Notes: generated by a model from the letters alone, not told the origin. A stretch of 51,910 bases of DNA from an uncultured bacterium (GCA_903953935.1 CAJBLF010000012.1:1-51910), one strand, 5' to 3'; numbered from the stretch's first letter, positions 1 through 9,717 are shown. Numbers and translations: made by a program.

Positions 1-221
1 CAAGTTTGTACATTTACATCATCAAGATAAAGTTTAGTATTTGCTAATAAATAATCATCTCAAGCAAGAGCAGCTATAACAACCAATTGGCCCGCTACTG
101 GTTCTGTTGAACTAATACGAGCCGTTACGGTTGGGAAAGCATCAGCATAAACCAAGCCAATAAAAACACAAAAACCAAGAGCTCAAAGAATAACAATTGA
201 AAACAAATTTGTTTTTTTCAT
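1..221 (-). CDS. Secreted protein, N-terminal part (runs off the window)
   Basis: The reading frame starts with ATG at 221 and is still open at the window edge, giving about 73 residues. It begins MKKTNLFS followed by a hydrophobic stretch to about residue 25 and an A-D-A site, which looks like a signal peptide for export. The mature start (FPTVTARISSTEPVAGQ) resembles the first strand of an immunoglobulin-like or cadherin-like surface domain, but this is too short to name. TGA is read twice as glycine inside the frame. It is divergent from the restriction gene, with about 245 bases of AT-rich spacer between them that probably holds both promoters. Confidence 0.7.
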
Positions 222-465
222 TATATATTTTTCTATATAAAAACTACCTGATATATAAAGTTATCATAAAAACTTTCAACATAAAACCCCATCATTATAT
301 AAATAAAATCAATAACATATAATTACAGCAACACTATTTACAAGAATTATTTTCCAATTATTTATCACTACTTTGCTGATATATTTATACACATATATCC
401 TTGAATTTCAAAGGCAATAGGCTATCTTACAATAGTAGCATAAACTTTATAATATTTAGATAAAT

Positions 466-1806
466 ATGGTTGTAGCATACGATATAAAAAGTCCAGAAGC
501 AATATTACAGTACGCTAGACATCTCCTTCATAAGACGCTGAGAGAGTTCGTAGATAAACCTATTGTAGATGGGATTGAAGATAATATAAAAAGAAAAGGA
601 TGATACTGAAACATGATAGAGAAGTATTATTTTTGATACGAGCCAAATTCTAGTAAAAAACCAGATTTTGAAGAAGCTTGACTTGAGCTAAAGACATCCC
701 CATTAAAACAGTTGAAAAATTGAAAAAAAGTAGCTAAAGAAAGGTTAGTTATGAATATAATAAATTTCATGGAAATTGTTAATGAAGAACGAGAAACATC
801 CAGTTTTCTGGAGAAAAATAAAGGTCTTTTATTGATTTTCTACCTTTACGAGGAGAACAAAGTATTTCGAGATTATATTATAGAATTGGTTAATATTTGG
901 AAATTCCCGCCAAAAGATTTACTTATGATTCAACAAGATTGGCATACAATTCAAAATAAAATTAAATCATGAAAAGCTGATGAACTTTCAGAATGAGATA
1001 CGTTCTACCTTTGAGCATGCACTAAATGACAAACTAGCTTAAACAGAAGAGAACAGCCATTTTCTATCATAACAGCAAAACAGAGAGCATTTAGTTTAAA
1101 ACAATCTTATGTAAATAAGATAATAGAACATTTATCACAACAAGAGGAAAAGGAAGAATCAATACTAACAGATCTCTCAATATTAAAGAAAGAATCATTT
1201 GAAGAACATATAAAAAATAGATTTGCTGATTTTATATGATTGTCACCTGAAAAAATAGCAGATAAATTATGAGTTTCATTAAAGATAGAATCAAAACAAT
1301 ATCTTGCCATATTAGCAAGACAAATACTATGAATAAATTGAAACAAAATAGAAGAATTTGAAAAAGCTAATGTTACTATGAAGGTTCTAAGGATACAAAC
1401 AAGTGGTGTTCCTAAAGAGTCCATTTCGTTCCCAGCATTTAAATATAAAGAAATAATTAAACAAGATTGGGAAGATTCTGAAACATTAGAGATGATAGAT
1501 AAAAAGTTCTTCTTTGTTATTTTTCAATATAACGAAAACAATAACTTATCTTTAAAAAAAGTTATGTTTCGAAATATCCCTTATAGTGATTTAAATATTG
1601 ATGTAAGACGAGTGTTTAATGAGACGAAGAAAAGAATTCTAAATTGAAATATTGAAAATCTCCCTAAAATATCAGAAAATCTAGTAGCTCATGTAAGGCC
1701 CCATGCAAAAAACAAGAAAGATACTTATGAAGGTCCTGATTGAAAGAAATACATGAAAAAATGTTTTTGGTTGAATTCAAAATATATAACTAAACAGATA
1801 CAATAA
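466..1806 (+). CDS. Type II restriction endonuclease, Sau3AI/MutH family
   Basis: A 446-residue protein, close to the length of Sau3AI-type enzymes, which cleave DNA at GATC. Residues 67-76 carry the MutH/Sau3AI active-site pattern D-x6-E-x-K (D67, E74, K76), followed by T-S-P-L as in the family. The C-terminal half probably matches the second, non-catalytic MutH-like domain of Sau3AI, but I see this only by size. About 15 of 20 glycines are encoded by TGA, so in a standard-code cell the product would stop within the first 50 residues. It converges on the cytosine methylase, with 3 bases between the stop codons, forming a restriction-modification pair. The GATC specificity is inferred from family membership. 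Confidence 0.85.
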
Positions 1807-1809
1807 TAA

Positions 1810-3426
1810 TTATTTAAGTTTTGACACAGCTAGGTTAAGTGCATATAATCAAGCCAATACTCTTATAGGAAAATTAGACTTACCATCTATTATTTTTTTG
1901 TTCTCAATAAGAATATGATTGAATTTGTTTTCAGGGAAAAATTTGTCCAACATCTCTTTGATATATTCTAATAATTGGTCTGGATTAAAGTGCTCAGAGT
2001 TAGACAATAAACAATATCTTTCTTGCATTTCTTTTGAAGAAAAGAGACGTTTTTTAAATGTATTCTCTAATTCATTAATAAATTTTTGGAATTCTTTTTC
2101 TTCCTTTAATTTCTCAGCTATTATAGAGTCTTTTACTTGTTGAGATTGTGCACTTTTTCAACTTCATCGATGAAGATTACTATCCCACTTATGTTTTCAT
2201 TTTCCAAAATCAGAAGATTTATTTGATAGTTCCACTCTTAGGTTTGCAACCTTAAGATAAGGTATATGTCTAGAATAATTAGCATCAATTTTCTTGGGAG
2301 CCTGTTTTTTTGCATTACTAGTTCTTCATGTCAAATCAATACTAGCTTTAGTATCAGAATTTTTAATGAATTTGGGATTTTTTAGTCATTCTCTTTTTAG
2401 AATAGCTCATGCAAGAGCCGAAGACATTGGTGGACAAACAGCATTTCCAACTAACTTATATTTAGTAGATTCATTTCATCATGTAAATTGATAATTTATA
2501 GGGAATCCCATAAATGAAGAAATTTCTCTTATGGTTGGCAATCTATAGCTTATCCATTTTCATTCTTTGTTCTTTTCAGCTCAAAAGATTATTGATTCTC
2601 TAGTTGAAGCAGATTGCGTAGCTGTTACAGTTCTACAAGTTCTATTAGTTCTTTCAGGGAAATCCATTTTTCACATAAAGCCATGGTCTTCTTTCAATCT
2701 CTTAGCTCTCTTCCAATCATGTTCACTTATTGTGGTATCATAGAAATGGTCTGTTAATTGTTTTTTAGGTATAATAAATCAATATATAGGGTCTATAATT
2801 TCACTAGATACTTTTGAATCTAAAGGATTTTTTAAACTATCCATAACAGTTTTTATAAGAACTTCCTTTCATTCATGCGTTTTTTCAGGAACAGGATAAT
2901 CTCCACATACAAACCTCTTTCTATTTTGTGGTGCTCAATAATCTGAAGCTAACAATATATGTTTTTGTGGGATTTTTAGTGAAGGTCATTTTCATGGTAA
3001 TCATAGCTCTTTCCAAGTATACTCATCTTTTACATAATCAGCGGAGTTCGGAACATTTTCCATTATTCGATATTTTAATGTACCCTTATTTTTTTTCCAA
3101 AGCACTATCCTAAGATATTGTTCTATAAGTTGTATTCATAAACTTTTATCTGCCTTTCCAGCTTTATTTGAATAAGAAAATGATACACAAGGAGGAGATC
3201 ATACTATAATATCAGTATCTGGAACAATATCATCGATTTTATCAGCATCAATTTCAAGTACATTCATAAATGTTGTTTTCATTCCAGGATGATTCAAATC
3301 ATGTGTTTCTACTGCTGGTTTTCGATTATCCAATCAAAAGACAATCTTGAATCATTTTTGTCTAAATCATTCAGAAAATCATCAAGCTCCACAAAAAAAA
3401 TCTGCTACAGTTAATTTTTTATCCAT
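1810..3426 (-). CDS. DNA (cytosine-5) methyltransferase, partner of the Sau3AI-like nuclease
   Basis: A 538-residue C5-cytosine methylase with the family motifs in order: motif I D-F-F-C-G-A-G-G-F at residues 9-17 (S-adenosylmethionine binding), motif IV S-P-P-C with catalytic Cys80, motif VI E-N-V at 123-125, motif VIII Q-N-R-K-R at 167-171, then F-M-G-F-P and V-G-N-A-V (motifs IX-X). The S-P-P-C-V-S-F-S form and the Sau3AI-like partner suggest GATC methylation. The roughly 150-residue charged extension after motif X is not part of the catalytic core; its role is unknown. About 25 of 35 glycines are TGA, including two in motif I. It should protect host DNA from the neighbouring nuclease. Confidence 0.9.
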
Positions 3427-3469
3427 TTTTTTCCAATAGCTAATCACGTAAAAACACCTCGAACGTTGA

Positions 3470-3546
3470 GATCATATTGATCTATTTATAAAATGCAATA
3501 GATCTTTTATCTTTTAAGAACTTGACTCTACTGATCGTCAAAGATC
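3470..3546. promoter_or_regulatory. Cluster of five GATC sites before the methylase gene
   Basis: Five GATC tetramers start at 3470, 3479, 3501, 3533 and 3543 in the 176-base spacer between the methylase and the upstream small gene. This spacer should hold the methylase promoter. If GATC is the recognition sequence of the flanking system, binding or methylation of these sites could tune methylase expression, as known for some C5 methylases that repress their own promoter. The sites are seen; the regulatory role is inference. Confidence 0.4.
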
Positions 3547-3602
3547 GTATTGACAATAATAAAGAATGCCTAAGCTCCCAATAAAGAATATAATAATTTT
3601 TT

Positions 3603-3995
3603 CTAATATGTAATATATAAACCTCTATCCTCACTAATTTTTCTAGATCTTATATATTCCTCCATATATTTTTTCTCCTTATTGGTATATACAGAATTAC
3701 TTCTTTGTGGTAAATGATGAATTCTAATCATATCATCAAGTCTTTTGTGTAACTCAAAAATATTAACGAATCCTTGCTCGTGAGCATAGTATCAAATATT
3801 CCATATAGGCACGTAAATTTTCTTATCTACTAGTTTGCCCATTTTCTGATAGATATAGCTCGAATTCAAATTTAAACCCTGAGGATACCTAGCTTTTATA
3901 AGCTCTTTTATCTTCCTCTCTACATATATCCTTTTTCATTTCTTATCTATCATCTCTTCTTGGATAATTTTCCATCTATTTTTAAATGATACCAT
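3603..3995 (-). CDS. Hypothetical basic protein next to the restriction-modification genes
   Basis: A 130-residue protein, rich in lysine, arginine and aromatic residues, starting ATG at 3995 and ending with TAG, the only TAG stop among the complete genes. Two of its six glycines are TGA. It lies upstream of the methylase on the same strand and is separated from it by the GATC cluster. I recognise no domain; it has no obvious helix-turn-helix, though the segment with Y-I-Y-Q-K-M-G-K could be a recognition helix. By position it may be a regulator or accessory of the restriction system, or unrelated. Confidence 0.6.
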
Positions 3996-4193
3996 AGTGG
4001 GGTCAATAAATAATAAAACCTAATATGCTACTTTTGACACTTTTTACTATAAACTACTGGGGTTGTTTACAGTGGTCGCGGTAGCTCAGGATTTCATTCT
4101 GATTTTTTCACGACATGGGGTCGGAGGGGAAAAGCTTTTGGGGGTTGGGCAGGTAGTATATATACCACACCCAACCATAGATCATAAAAAATA

Positions 4194-4402
4194 TTAAGCA
4201 ACCACCAGATCACCAAACAATTCTTTTACCTTGTCTTTATGATAATACTCTACATGTGCGTAGATAGCATTTATGTAATCTTTGCTTTTTATGATAGCCG
4301 ATTTATACAGTTCTAATGCTTGAGGATTAAGTGTTTGGCTTAGTGTCCCCTCTGGGTAAAAATAAGATTCTCCAATGGAGGATTTTTTTTATTGAGAAAC
4401 AT
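4194..4402 (-). pseudogene. Small gene broken by a one-base shift in an A-run
   Basis: From ATG at 4402 the frame reads MFLNKK and then enters a run of eight A (minus strand, 4390-4383) and stops soon after. The next frame is open without any start codon from 4388 to the TAA at 4194 and reads like protein (SSIGESYFYPEGTLSQ onward, ending in D-L-V-V-A). Nine A instead of eight would join the two into a 69-residue protein. This can be a true frameshift, a homopolymer sequencing error, or slippage at the A-run. No family recognised. Confidence 0.4.
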
Positions 4403-4462
4403 AAAAAATTGAGATACCAAAATTTTTTATGATTTCGAAATTATATCGACACCAGTCGATAT

Positions 4463-4490
4463 AAAAAAAACTGTTGAGCATACTCAACAG
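4463..4490 (-). terminator. Intrinsic terminator after the 4499-5080 gene
   Basis: On the minus strand a perfect 8-base stem (CTGTTGAG/CTCAACAG) with a short loop is followed by eight T. A second hairpin (TATCGAC/GTCGATA) lies just beyond, at 4443-4462. Placed right after the stop of the membrane-protein gene. Confidence 0.8.
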
Positions 4491-4498
4491 TAATGGCA

Positions 4499-5080
4499 TT
4501 ATGCTATTCTTCGGCGAAGAACTATCCATGAACCGATAAAGATTATAAGACATCCAAACAGTCCATTAACAAAGGGATATACCAGCTCTACAACAGATTC
4601 ATACCCAATCAGTGTATATATACACGTGATTATCCATCCGACAATGAAAAGAAACCAAGGGAATAAAGGTTCAGGCTTCTTTTTTAAGATGTTGTCGATA
4701 ATGGGAACGAACCCAAGTGCTATTATAATCTGAACAATAAGATTAGACCAAATAGCATTTCGAGTAACAATCCAGAGCACAAGACTGATGACGACAAGGA
4801 ATATGCAGATCCAATCGATTGTTTTTAATGTTTCACGATGGTTCTTTTTCCTTTTTATAATACCTATAACAAGAATAATAAATGCACCCAATGGCATTAT
4901 TGCAGGAGCAATCCAAAATTTGGAAAAATCTATATAGGTAATAAAGTTGATGAAATCTGACACAAACCAAATCCCAAAAGCAACAGGGTGAGGAGTAAAG
5001 TCAGTAACAAGCAAATGTCGAACATAAAAGAACATTGCTACAGTAAAAACAACGAAGATGACAATGTCTATTGGTTTCAT
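4499..5080 (-). CDS. Multi-pass membrane protein, unknown function (UGA-free)
   Basis: A 193-residue protein with about six or seven hydrophobic helices and short basic loops (R-K-K-N-H, L-K-K-K), ending in R-R-R. It looks like a small integral inner-membrane protein. I recognise no family. All nine glycines use GGN codons and the frame is unbroken in the standard code, unlike most genes around it, which suggests import from a standard-code genome or strong selection against TGA. It has its own -35-like TTGACT upstream and its own terminator, so it is a single-gene unit. Confidence 0.8.
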   Translation of the reverse strand: MKPIDIVIFVVFTVAMFFYVRHLLVTDFTPHPVAFGIWFVSDFINFITYIDFSKFWIAPAIMPLGAFIILVIGIIKRKKNHRETLKTIDWICIFLVVISLVLWIVTRNAIWSNLIVQIIIALGFVPIIDNILKKKPEPLFPWFLFIVGWIITCIYTLIGYESVVELVYPFVNGLFGCLIIFIGSWIVLRRRIA

Positions 5081-5104
5081 AAGCTACGCATTTTTGTTTT
5101 TATA

Positions 5105-5132
5105 TGTGTATATATTTACAAAGAAAAGTCAA
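5105..5132 (-). promoter_or_regulatory. Promoter candidate of the 4499-5080 gene
   Basis: On the minus strand TTGACT lies at 5132-5127 followed by TTCTTTGTAAATAT and an AT-rich region where a -10 (TACACA at 16 bases, poor match) would sit. The -35 is clear, the -10 weak. The sequence after TTGACT is very close to that before the genes starting at 5497 and 38570. Confidence 0.5.
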
Positions 5133-5212
5133 TGTTGGTTTCAAAAAATAACAAAGTAAAAAAAAACCTGCATAAATACATGCAAGTCTTTAATCTTTCT
5201 GGGATAATTACG

Positions 5213-5497
5213 TCATTCAATCAATGTACATACTTCTTTTTTGAAAGTAAAATTTTGTACTCTCAAATAAGGAGTCCAGAATTTTACTGCTTCATGTTTA
5301 CCTGCTTTTTCTAATGCATCAATAGCATCTTTAGGTAAAACCTGATATCCTCCAAGATTTTCGGTACCAGATCTATTACCAAGAGGTTTTTGGGAATCCT
5401 CAATTCCAAGTAAAGGAATTTCTATACCAACCCATTGTTTACGAATATGTTCTGGTGCAGGCCCAGGAGGGGTCGAAATAATCAAAATTTTTGTCAT
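5213..5497 (-). CDS. Small conserved-looking protein, unknown function (UGA-free)
   Basis: A 94-residue soluble protein starting MTKILIISTPPGPAPEHIR, with a second segment N-L-G-G-Y-Q-V-L-P-K-D-A. It contains no signal peptide or membrane segment. All eight glycines are GGN, none TGA. I recognise no catalytic motif. It has its own TTGACT-type promoter and is codirectional with the membrane-protein gene 130 bases downstream, which has a separate promoter of the same type, so both may respond to the same signal. Confidence 0.75.
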   Translation of the reverse strand: MTKILIISTPPGPAPEHIRKQWVGIEIPLLGIEDSQKPLGNRSGTENLGGYQVLPKDAIDALEKAGKHEAVKFWTPYLRVQNFTFKKEVCTLIE

Positions 5498-5521
5498 AAG
5501 GCATTTTTTTATGTTTTTATC

Positions 5522-5549
5522 TTGATAAATATTTAGGAGAAAAAGTCAA
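5522..5549 (-). promoter_or_regulatory. Promoter of the 5213-5497 gene
   Basis: On the minus strand TTGACT (5549-5544), a 16-base spacer TTTTCTCCTAAATATT, then TATCAA (5527-5522), about 25 bases before the ATG. A good match to a housekeeping-type promoter. Confidence 0.6.
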
Positions 5550-5626
5550 TAAAAGAGATTTTCTTGTTTTTTTCATCATCTTAGTTACACTTTTATAAGT
5601 CAAAATTTTTATTCATATATCATGGT

Positions 5627-7006
5627 ATGTCCAAAATAATTTTAGTCTGAGCATGATGAACAGGTATGTCTGGAGTAGCATGAATACTCAATGATTTATG
5701 ATATACCAACATCGTCTGTATTGACGCCAAACAAAGTGAGCTTACTGATAAATTACAACAAAAAGGACTCAAAGTTATCATTGGTCATGGAAAACATAAG
5801 GTGCAACTTGGAGATGTTATTATTTATTCTGAAGCAGTCGCTGAATGTGAAGAGGTTCTCCAGGCAAGAAAAATCATGAAAGCCAATAAAAAAGTGATGG
5901 TAATTCTGAATTATTTTCAATTTCTTGGAGAGATATCAAAATATTTTACTAGTATATGATTTACAGGTACCAACGGGAAAAGTTCATCTACTGCCCTAGC
6001 GATACATACCGCAAAAAAAATAGTACCAAATTTTGGACTCGGAATATTGTGAGCACTCGTACCAGGGTTCAATACCCAAAGTTATGTAATAAACACTAAA
6101 GCAAAAAAAGATATTAAAAATATTTTCGATTATGTTTTCACGGGAAAAGCACTTGAGTACAAAAACATAAAGAAACGAAGTTTTTTTGTCGAAGCATGTG
6201 AATACAAAAGACACTTCCTGTATTTAGATTTAGATTATGCAATAATCACAAGTTTAGAACTAGATCATACCGACTATTACAAAGACATGAAAGACTATCT
6301 TTCAGCCTTTAAACAATTAGCAGATAAAGTGAGAAACAAAATACTAATTCCCAAGTGACTTAAAAATGCAAACTTTAAACTTCAAACGAAAGAAATTCCC
6401 ATAAAAGAAATTCCGTTTAATCACATTCGAGGAAAACACAATGACATCAATGGATCACTCATTCTAGAACTTATGACAAAATTATGTAAAGAACCAAAGA
6501 CAAAGATATTGAGCAGCATGAAAACATTCTGATGACTTCGAAGAAGGATGGAATATCTAAAAACAAACGAAAACGGAGCAAAAATATTTAGTGATTATGG
6601 GCATATGGCCTCATCTATAGAGTTTGGATATATGGCATTGAAGCATAAGTTTCCTAACAAAAAAATATTTGTCATCTTTCAACCACATCAAATAAATAGG
6701 ATACTTACCTGACGAAAAGATTTCCAGAAAGCATTAAAAAAATATGACAATATTCTGATTTACGACATCTATGCGGCAAGAGAAAACATCAAAGATTTTG
6801 TCGATCATCACGCATTCATCAAAAAAGAGAATATTCACACATTGAATGACTTAGGCAATCATTTTGCAAAAGAATGTTGATGAAAGTATACCGACGATTT
6901 TTCAGTCATCACCAAAGAAATTCAGAAAGCACAAAAAGACAGTGTTATTGTAATATACAGTGCGGGAGATATAGACTATAAAGTAAGAAAATTTTTAGGA
7001 AAATAA
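5627..7006 (+). CDS. murC: UDP-N-acetylmuramate--L-alanine ligase
   Basis: A 459-residue Mur ligase that adds the first L-alanine to UDP-MurNAc in peptidoglycan synthesis, in the cytoplasm, using ATP. The N-terminal UDP-binding fold has V-G-A-G-G-T-G-M-S-G at residues 7-16; the ATP loop G-T-N-G-K-S-S is at 114-120; E-A-C-E-Y follows as the metal/ATP-binding segment, then L-D-H-T-D-Y and, in the C-terminal domain, F-S-D-Y-G-H and F-Q-P-H. TGA supplies glycines of the Rossmann motif itself, strong evidence for recoding. The ATG at 5622 leads to an immediate stop, so 5627 is the start. Thirteen bases separate it from the creatininase-family gene, so the two probably share a transcript. Confidence 0.95.
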
Positions 7007-7018
7007 AATACAATCACA

Positions 7019-7726
7019 ATGAATCTAAAAGAACTCAAAGCAACAGATTTTCAAGAAGGACAGAAATATAACTTCATCTTCCCAATAGGAGCAACCGAAC
7101 AACATGGTCCATTTATTCCATTTGGAACGGATACATATATTACAGATTACATCATTGAACATGTATCAAAAAAATTTCCAGAAATAATAATTTTACCAAC
7201 ATTAGAATTTTCAAGATCACAAGAACATAGAGGATTTTATGGAACATTATGGCTCACTGAAGAGACATTAGAAAAAGTTATGTTTGATATTTGTAATTCA
7301 TTGAAAGATAAAGCTAAATATATCTTTTTTTATTCTTTTCACGCCAATGGTGTATATATCAATAGATTTATCGAGAAGTATTCCTTTGAAAACATAACAA
7401 TAATCAATCTTGAAGAATCAAACGATGAGGATGAACAATATATTGAAAAAAATATTCTACATGGCCCATTAGATTGACACGCAGGCAATTCAGAAATATC
7501 AAATATGCTTATAATAAATAAAAAACTGGTACAATTACCACCAAAAGATTATACAAAATTTCAAATAGAAAACCATTTTGAAACAGACAATCTAATCGAA
7601 AAAAGTCAAAATGGAATAGCAGATAATCATCCAAAATGGACTATAAGCAAAAAAATAGGACAAGATATCCTTGATATATATGTAAAAAGAATAACGAAAA
7701 ATATCAAACAATATTTAAGAAAATAG
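7019..7726 (+). CDS. Creatininase-family amidohydrolase
   Basis: A 235-residue protein of the creatininase/formamide-hydrolase fold, close to the usual 240-260 residues. It shows the metal-binding signatures E-Q-H-G-P-F-I-P-F-G-T-D (about 25-36), a H-A-N-G segment and G-H-A-G-N-S-E near residue 153-159. The glycine before H-A-G is TGA-encoded. Members act on cyclic amides and small amides such as creatinine or formamido-pyrimidines; the substrate here cannot be told. It follows murC by 12 bases and is probably cotranscribed. Confidence 0.85.
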
Positions 7727-7804
7727 GTTTTGATTTTTTTTAGCATATCCATACGATTAAAAAAAAATGGCTAATTTTTCTAAAAACAAATTAATAAAAA
7801 AAAT

Positions 7805-8902
7805 ATGAAACAGAACATAAAAAAGATTGTCCTCACAGGAGGTCCTTGTGCAGGTAAATCGACAGCAATGAGCATTATCACCCAGCAATTGGAAAACATA
7901 GGATGGAAGGTTTTTATCTGTCAAGAAGCGGCAACATATCTCTTCAAAGCAGGTACTGAAATTTCTGAAAAGGGTTTGTCACCAAAAGTATTTCAAGAAC
8001 AAATCATCCTTCACCAAATCCACGAAGAAAATTTTCTTCAGACCATTGCTCAACAACATACGTATGAAAATGTAGTGATGCTTCTTGATCGAGGAGTTAT
8101 GGATGGTATGGCATATGTACCAAAAGAAGAATTCATAAGCATTCTTGAAAAACACAAGTATGATATCGTATCTATCCGAGACAAAAGATATGATGCAATA
8201 TTTCACCTAGTAACTGCCGCCTATGGAGCAGAACAATTCTACACCCTAGAAAACAACGAAACAAGAAAAGAAAGTATAGAAGAAGCAAGAATGATAGATG
8301 ACAAAACAAAAAATGTATGGATAGGACATCCACATATGCGAGTCATTGACAACAGCACTTCATTCAAACAGAAAGTAGATCGACTCATCAAAGAAATTTT
8401 TTCTGTTTTAGGGCTTCCTATACCACAAAGAATCGAAAGAAAATTTACCATAGAAATGCCAGATATCACAAAACTCGATATCCCCTATCAAGTAATAGAT
8501 ATTCAGCAGCATTACCTTCTAGGGCACACCACAAAAGAACATACGCGTATCAGACAAAGAGGTCAGAACGGATCATACACCTATTATCATACCAAAAAAA
8601 TCAATATCCGAGGAGGTGTAAATATAGAATTGGAAGATAAAATATCACAAGAACAATATTATGATCTACTTCCTACAGCCGATCCAAACTTAGTACCCAT
8701 TGTAAAAGAACGAATATGTTTCTTGTGGGAAAATCAATATTTCGAAATGGATATCTTCAAAAATAGATGGAAAGGAACGTGCATGTTGCAAATCAAACTC
8801 ACAGAACAGCAACAAGAAATAATTCTTCCCCCCTGGATCAAAACAATCAAAGAAGTAACCGAAGATAGTCAATACAGTAATTATGAATTAGCAAAAAAAT
8901 AA
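7805..8902 (+). CDS. TTD14-like protein: P-loop NTPase plus CYTH domain (UGA-free)
   Basis: A 365-residue protein. The N-terminal half is an AAA_28-type P-loop NTPase with T-G-G-P-C-A-G-K-S-T at about residues 11-20, then L-L-D-R-G-V-M-D. The C-terminal half (about 210-360) begins E-R-K-F-T-I and has alternating charged strands (R-I-R-Q-R, T-K-K-I, E-L-E-D-K) typical of a CYTH/triphosphate-tunnel fold. This order matches the family of animal TTD14, and bacterial relatives exist. CYTH domains bind triphosphates or phosphoinositides; the substrate here is unknown. All 17 glycines use GGN, no TGA, in contrast to the adjacent murC. A strong terminator follows. Confidence 0.75.
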   Translation: MKQNIKKIVLTGGPCAGKSTAMSIITQQLENIGWKVFICQEAATYLFKAGTEISEKGLSPKVFQEQIILHQIHEENFLQTIAQQHTYENVVMLLDRGVMDGMAYVPKEEFISILEKHKYDIVSIRDKRYDAIFHLVTAAYGAEQFYTLENNETRKESIEEARMIDDKTKNVWIGHPHMRVIDNSTSFKQKVDRLIKEIFSVLGLPIPQRIERKFTIEMPDITKLDIPYQVIDIQQHYLLGHTTKEHTRIRQRGQNGSYTYYHTKKINIRGGVNIELEDKISQEQYYDLLPTADPNLVPIVKERICFLWENQYFEMDIFKNRWKGTCMLQIKLTEQQQEIILPPWIKTIKEVTEDSQYSNYELAKK

Positions 8903-8909
8903 CACAACG

Positions 8910-8940
8910 CTAACCTTGGTATCTCAAGGTTAGTTTTTTT
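8910..8940 (+). terminator. Intrinsic terminator after the TTD14-like gene
   Basis: A 9-base stem CTAACCTTG/CAAGGTTAG with a 6-base loop, followed by seven T. Confidence 0.9.
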
Positions 8941-8947
8941 AAACAAT

Positions 8948-9625
8948 TTATTGTCTCTTATACATCCCTACAATTTGAGATTGTGCCAGTATTTTTCCTC
9001 ACATAAGTTCAATCAATCTTTCTTTCGAAAATCACGATGAGAGTTCTAATGTTTCTGATAAGGCATACAATTTAAACACATATCTGTGTGCTTCATTGGG
9101 TGGACAAGGAGCTCATCGCGCCTGTTCTCACCAACTATTTTGTCCGAGAACTCATTCATCAAATATATCTTGAGAGACAATAACATATACATCTTGCGTC
9201 AAAGGAATATTTGCCAAAAGCAGATGGTCTCGCACGCCAGCAGGAGCATCAGGATCATCGACGACAAGAGCTAGTGTTTTGGTGTTTGCAGGAATATCTT
9301 GTATTTTTAAGGTTGGAAAATATCCTTCACCATCGCAGGTGTATTTGGATGGGAGAAATCCATTGTCAATAAAATCAGTGGAAATATTCATGGTAATAGT
9401 TTGAATAGGTAAAAGAATTCATGAATTACACGTTACGTCCTGAGGTTTTTTTCCGAAGGAAAAAAATCCAGAGCCATTAGCACTAGGATTTCCATGTTTC
9501 ACTAAAATGTTACCATCACAAATTCGCGTATCTTCAGGAGAAAATAATCTTATTCCTGCAAGAACAAGAATGCAGACAATAATCAATATAAGTCGTAAAC
9601 GTTTTCTCATACCAGAATTATACAT
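8948..9625 (-). CDS. Membrane-anchored PEBP (YbhB/YbcL) family protein
   Basis: A single 225-residue frame once TGA at 9421-9419 is read as glycine; with the standard code it falls into two pieces. Residues 6-25 (MRKRLRLILIIVCILVLA) form a signal anchor. A linker with C-D-G-N-I-L-V-K-H-G-N-P-S follows. The PEBP domain then shows D-D-P-D-A-P, an H-L-L after R-D, and G-A-P-C-P-P-x4-H-R-Y, the ligand-pocket motifs of phosphatidylethanolamine-binding/Raf-kinase-inhibitor-like proteins. It is likely an extracytoplasmic protein; bacterial ligands are unclear. The start may be ATG 9625 or ATG 9610; the latter gives a more ordinary signal anchor. Confidence 0.85.
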
Positions 9626-9717
9626 TTCTGACTTTTTTTTACAAACGAAATTATTATCATCACAATATAGCTATAAAGTCAAAATAGGCTTTAATATTTA
9701 CGCTTTACGCTAAATTC

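Noticed and set aside
2294-3113. Plus-strand open frames inside the methylase
   Set aside because: They run opposite to a gene with all C5-methylase motifs and have no conserved content.
4078-4150. tRNA-like string with GGTAGCTCAGG and GGGGTCGGAGG
   Set aside because: The D-arm-like and T-arm-like parts are there but acceptor and anticodon stems do not pair; at most a tRNA remnant next to the restriction genes.
9152-9391. Separate short PEBP gene starting at 9391
   Set aside because: In code 25 the frame continues upstream through TGA to a signal anchor; kept as part of the 8948-9625 gene.
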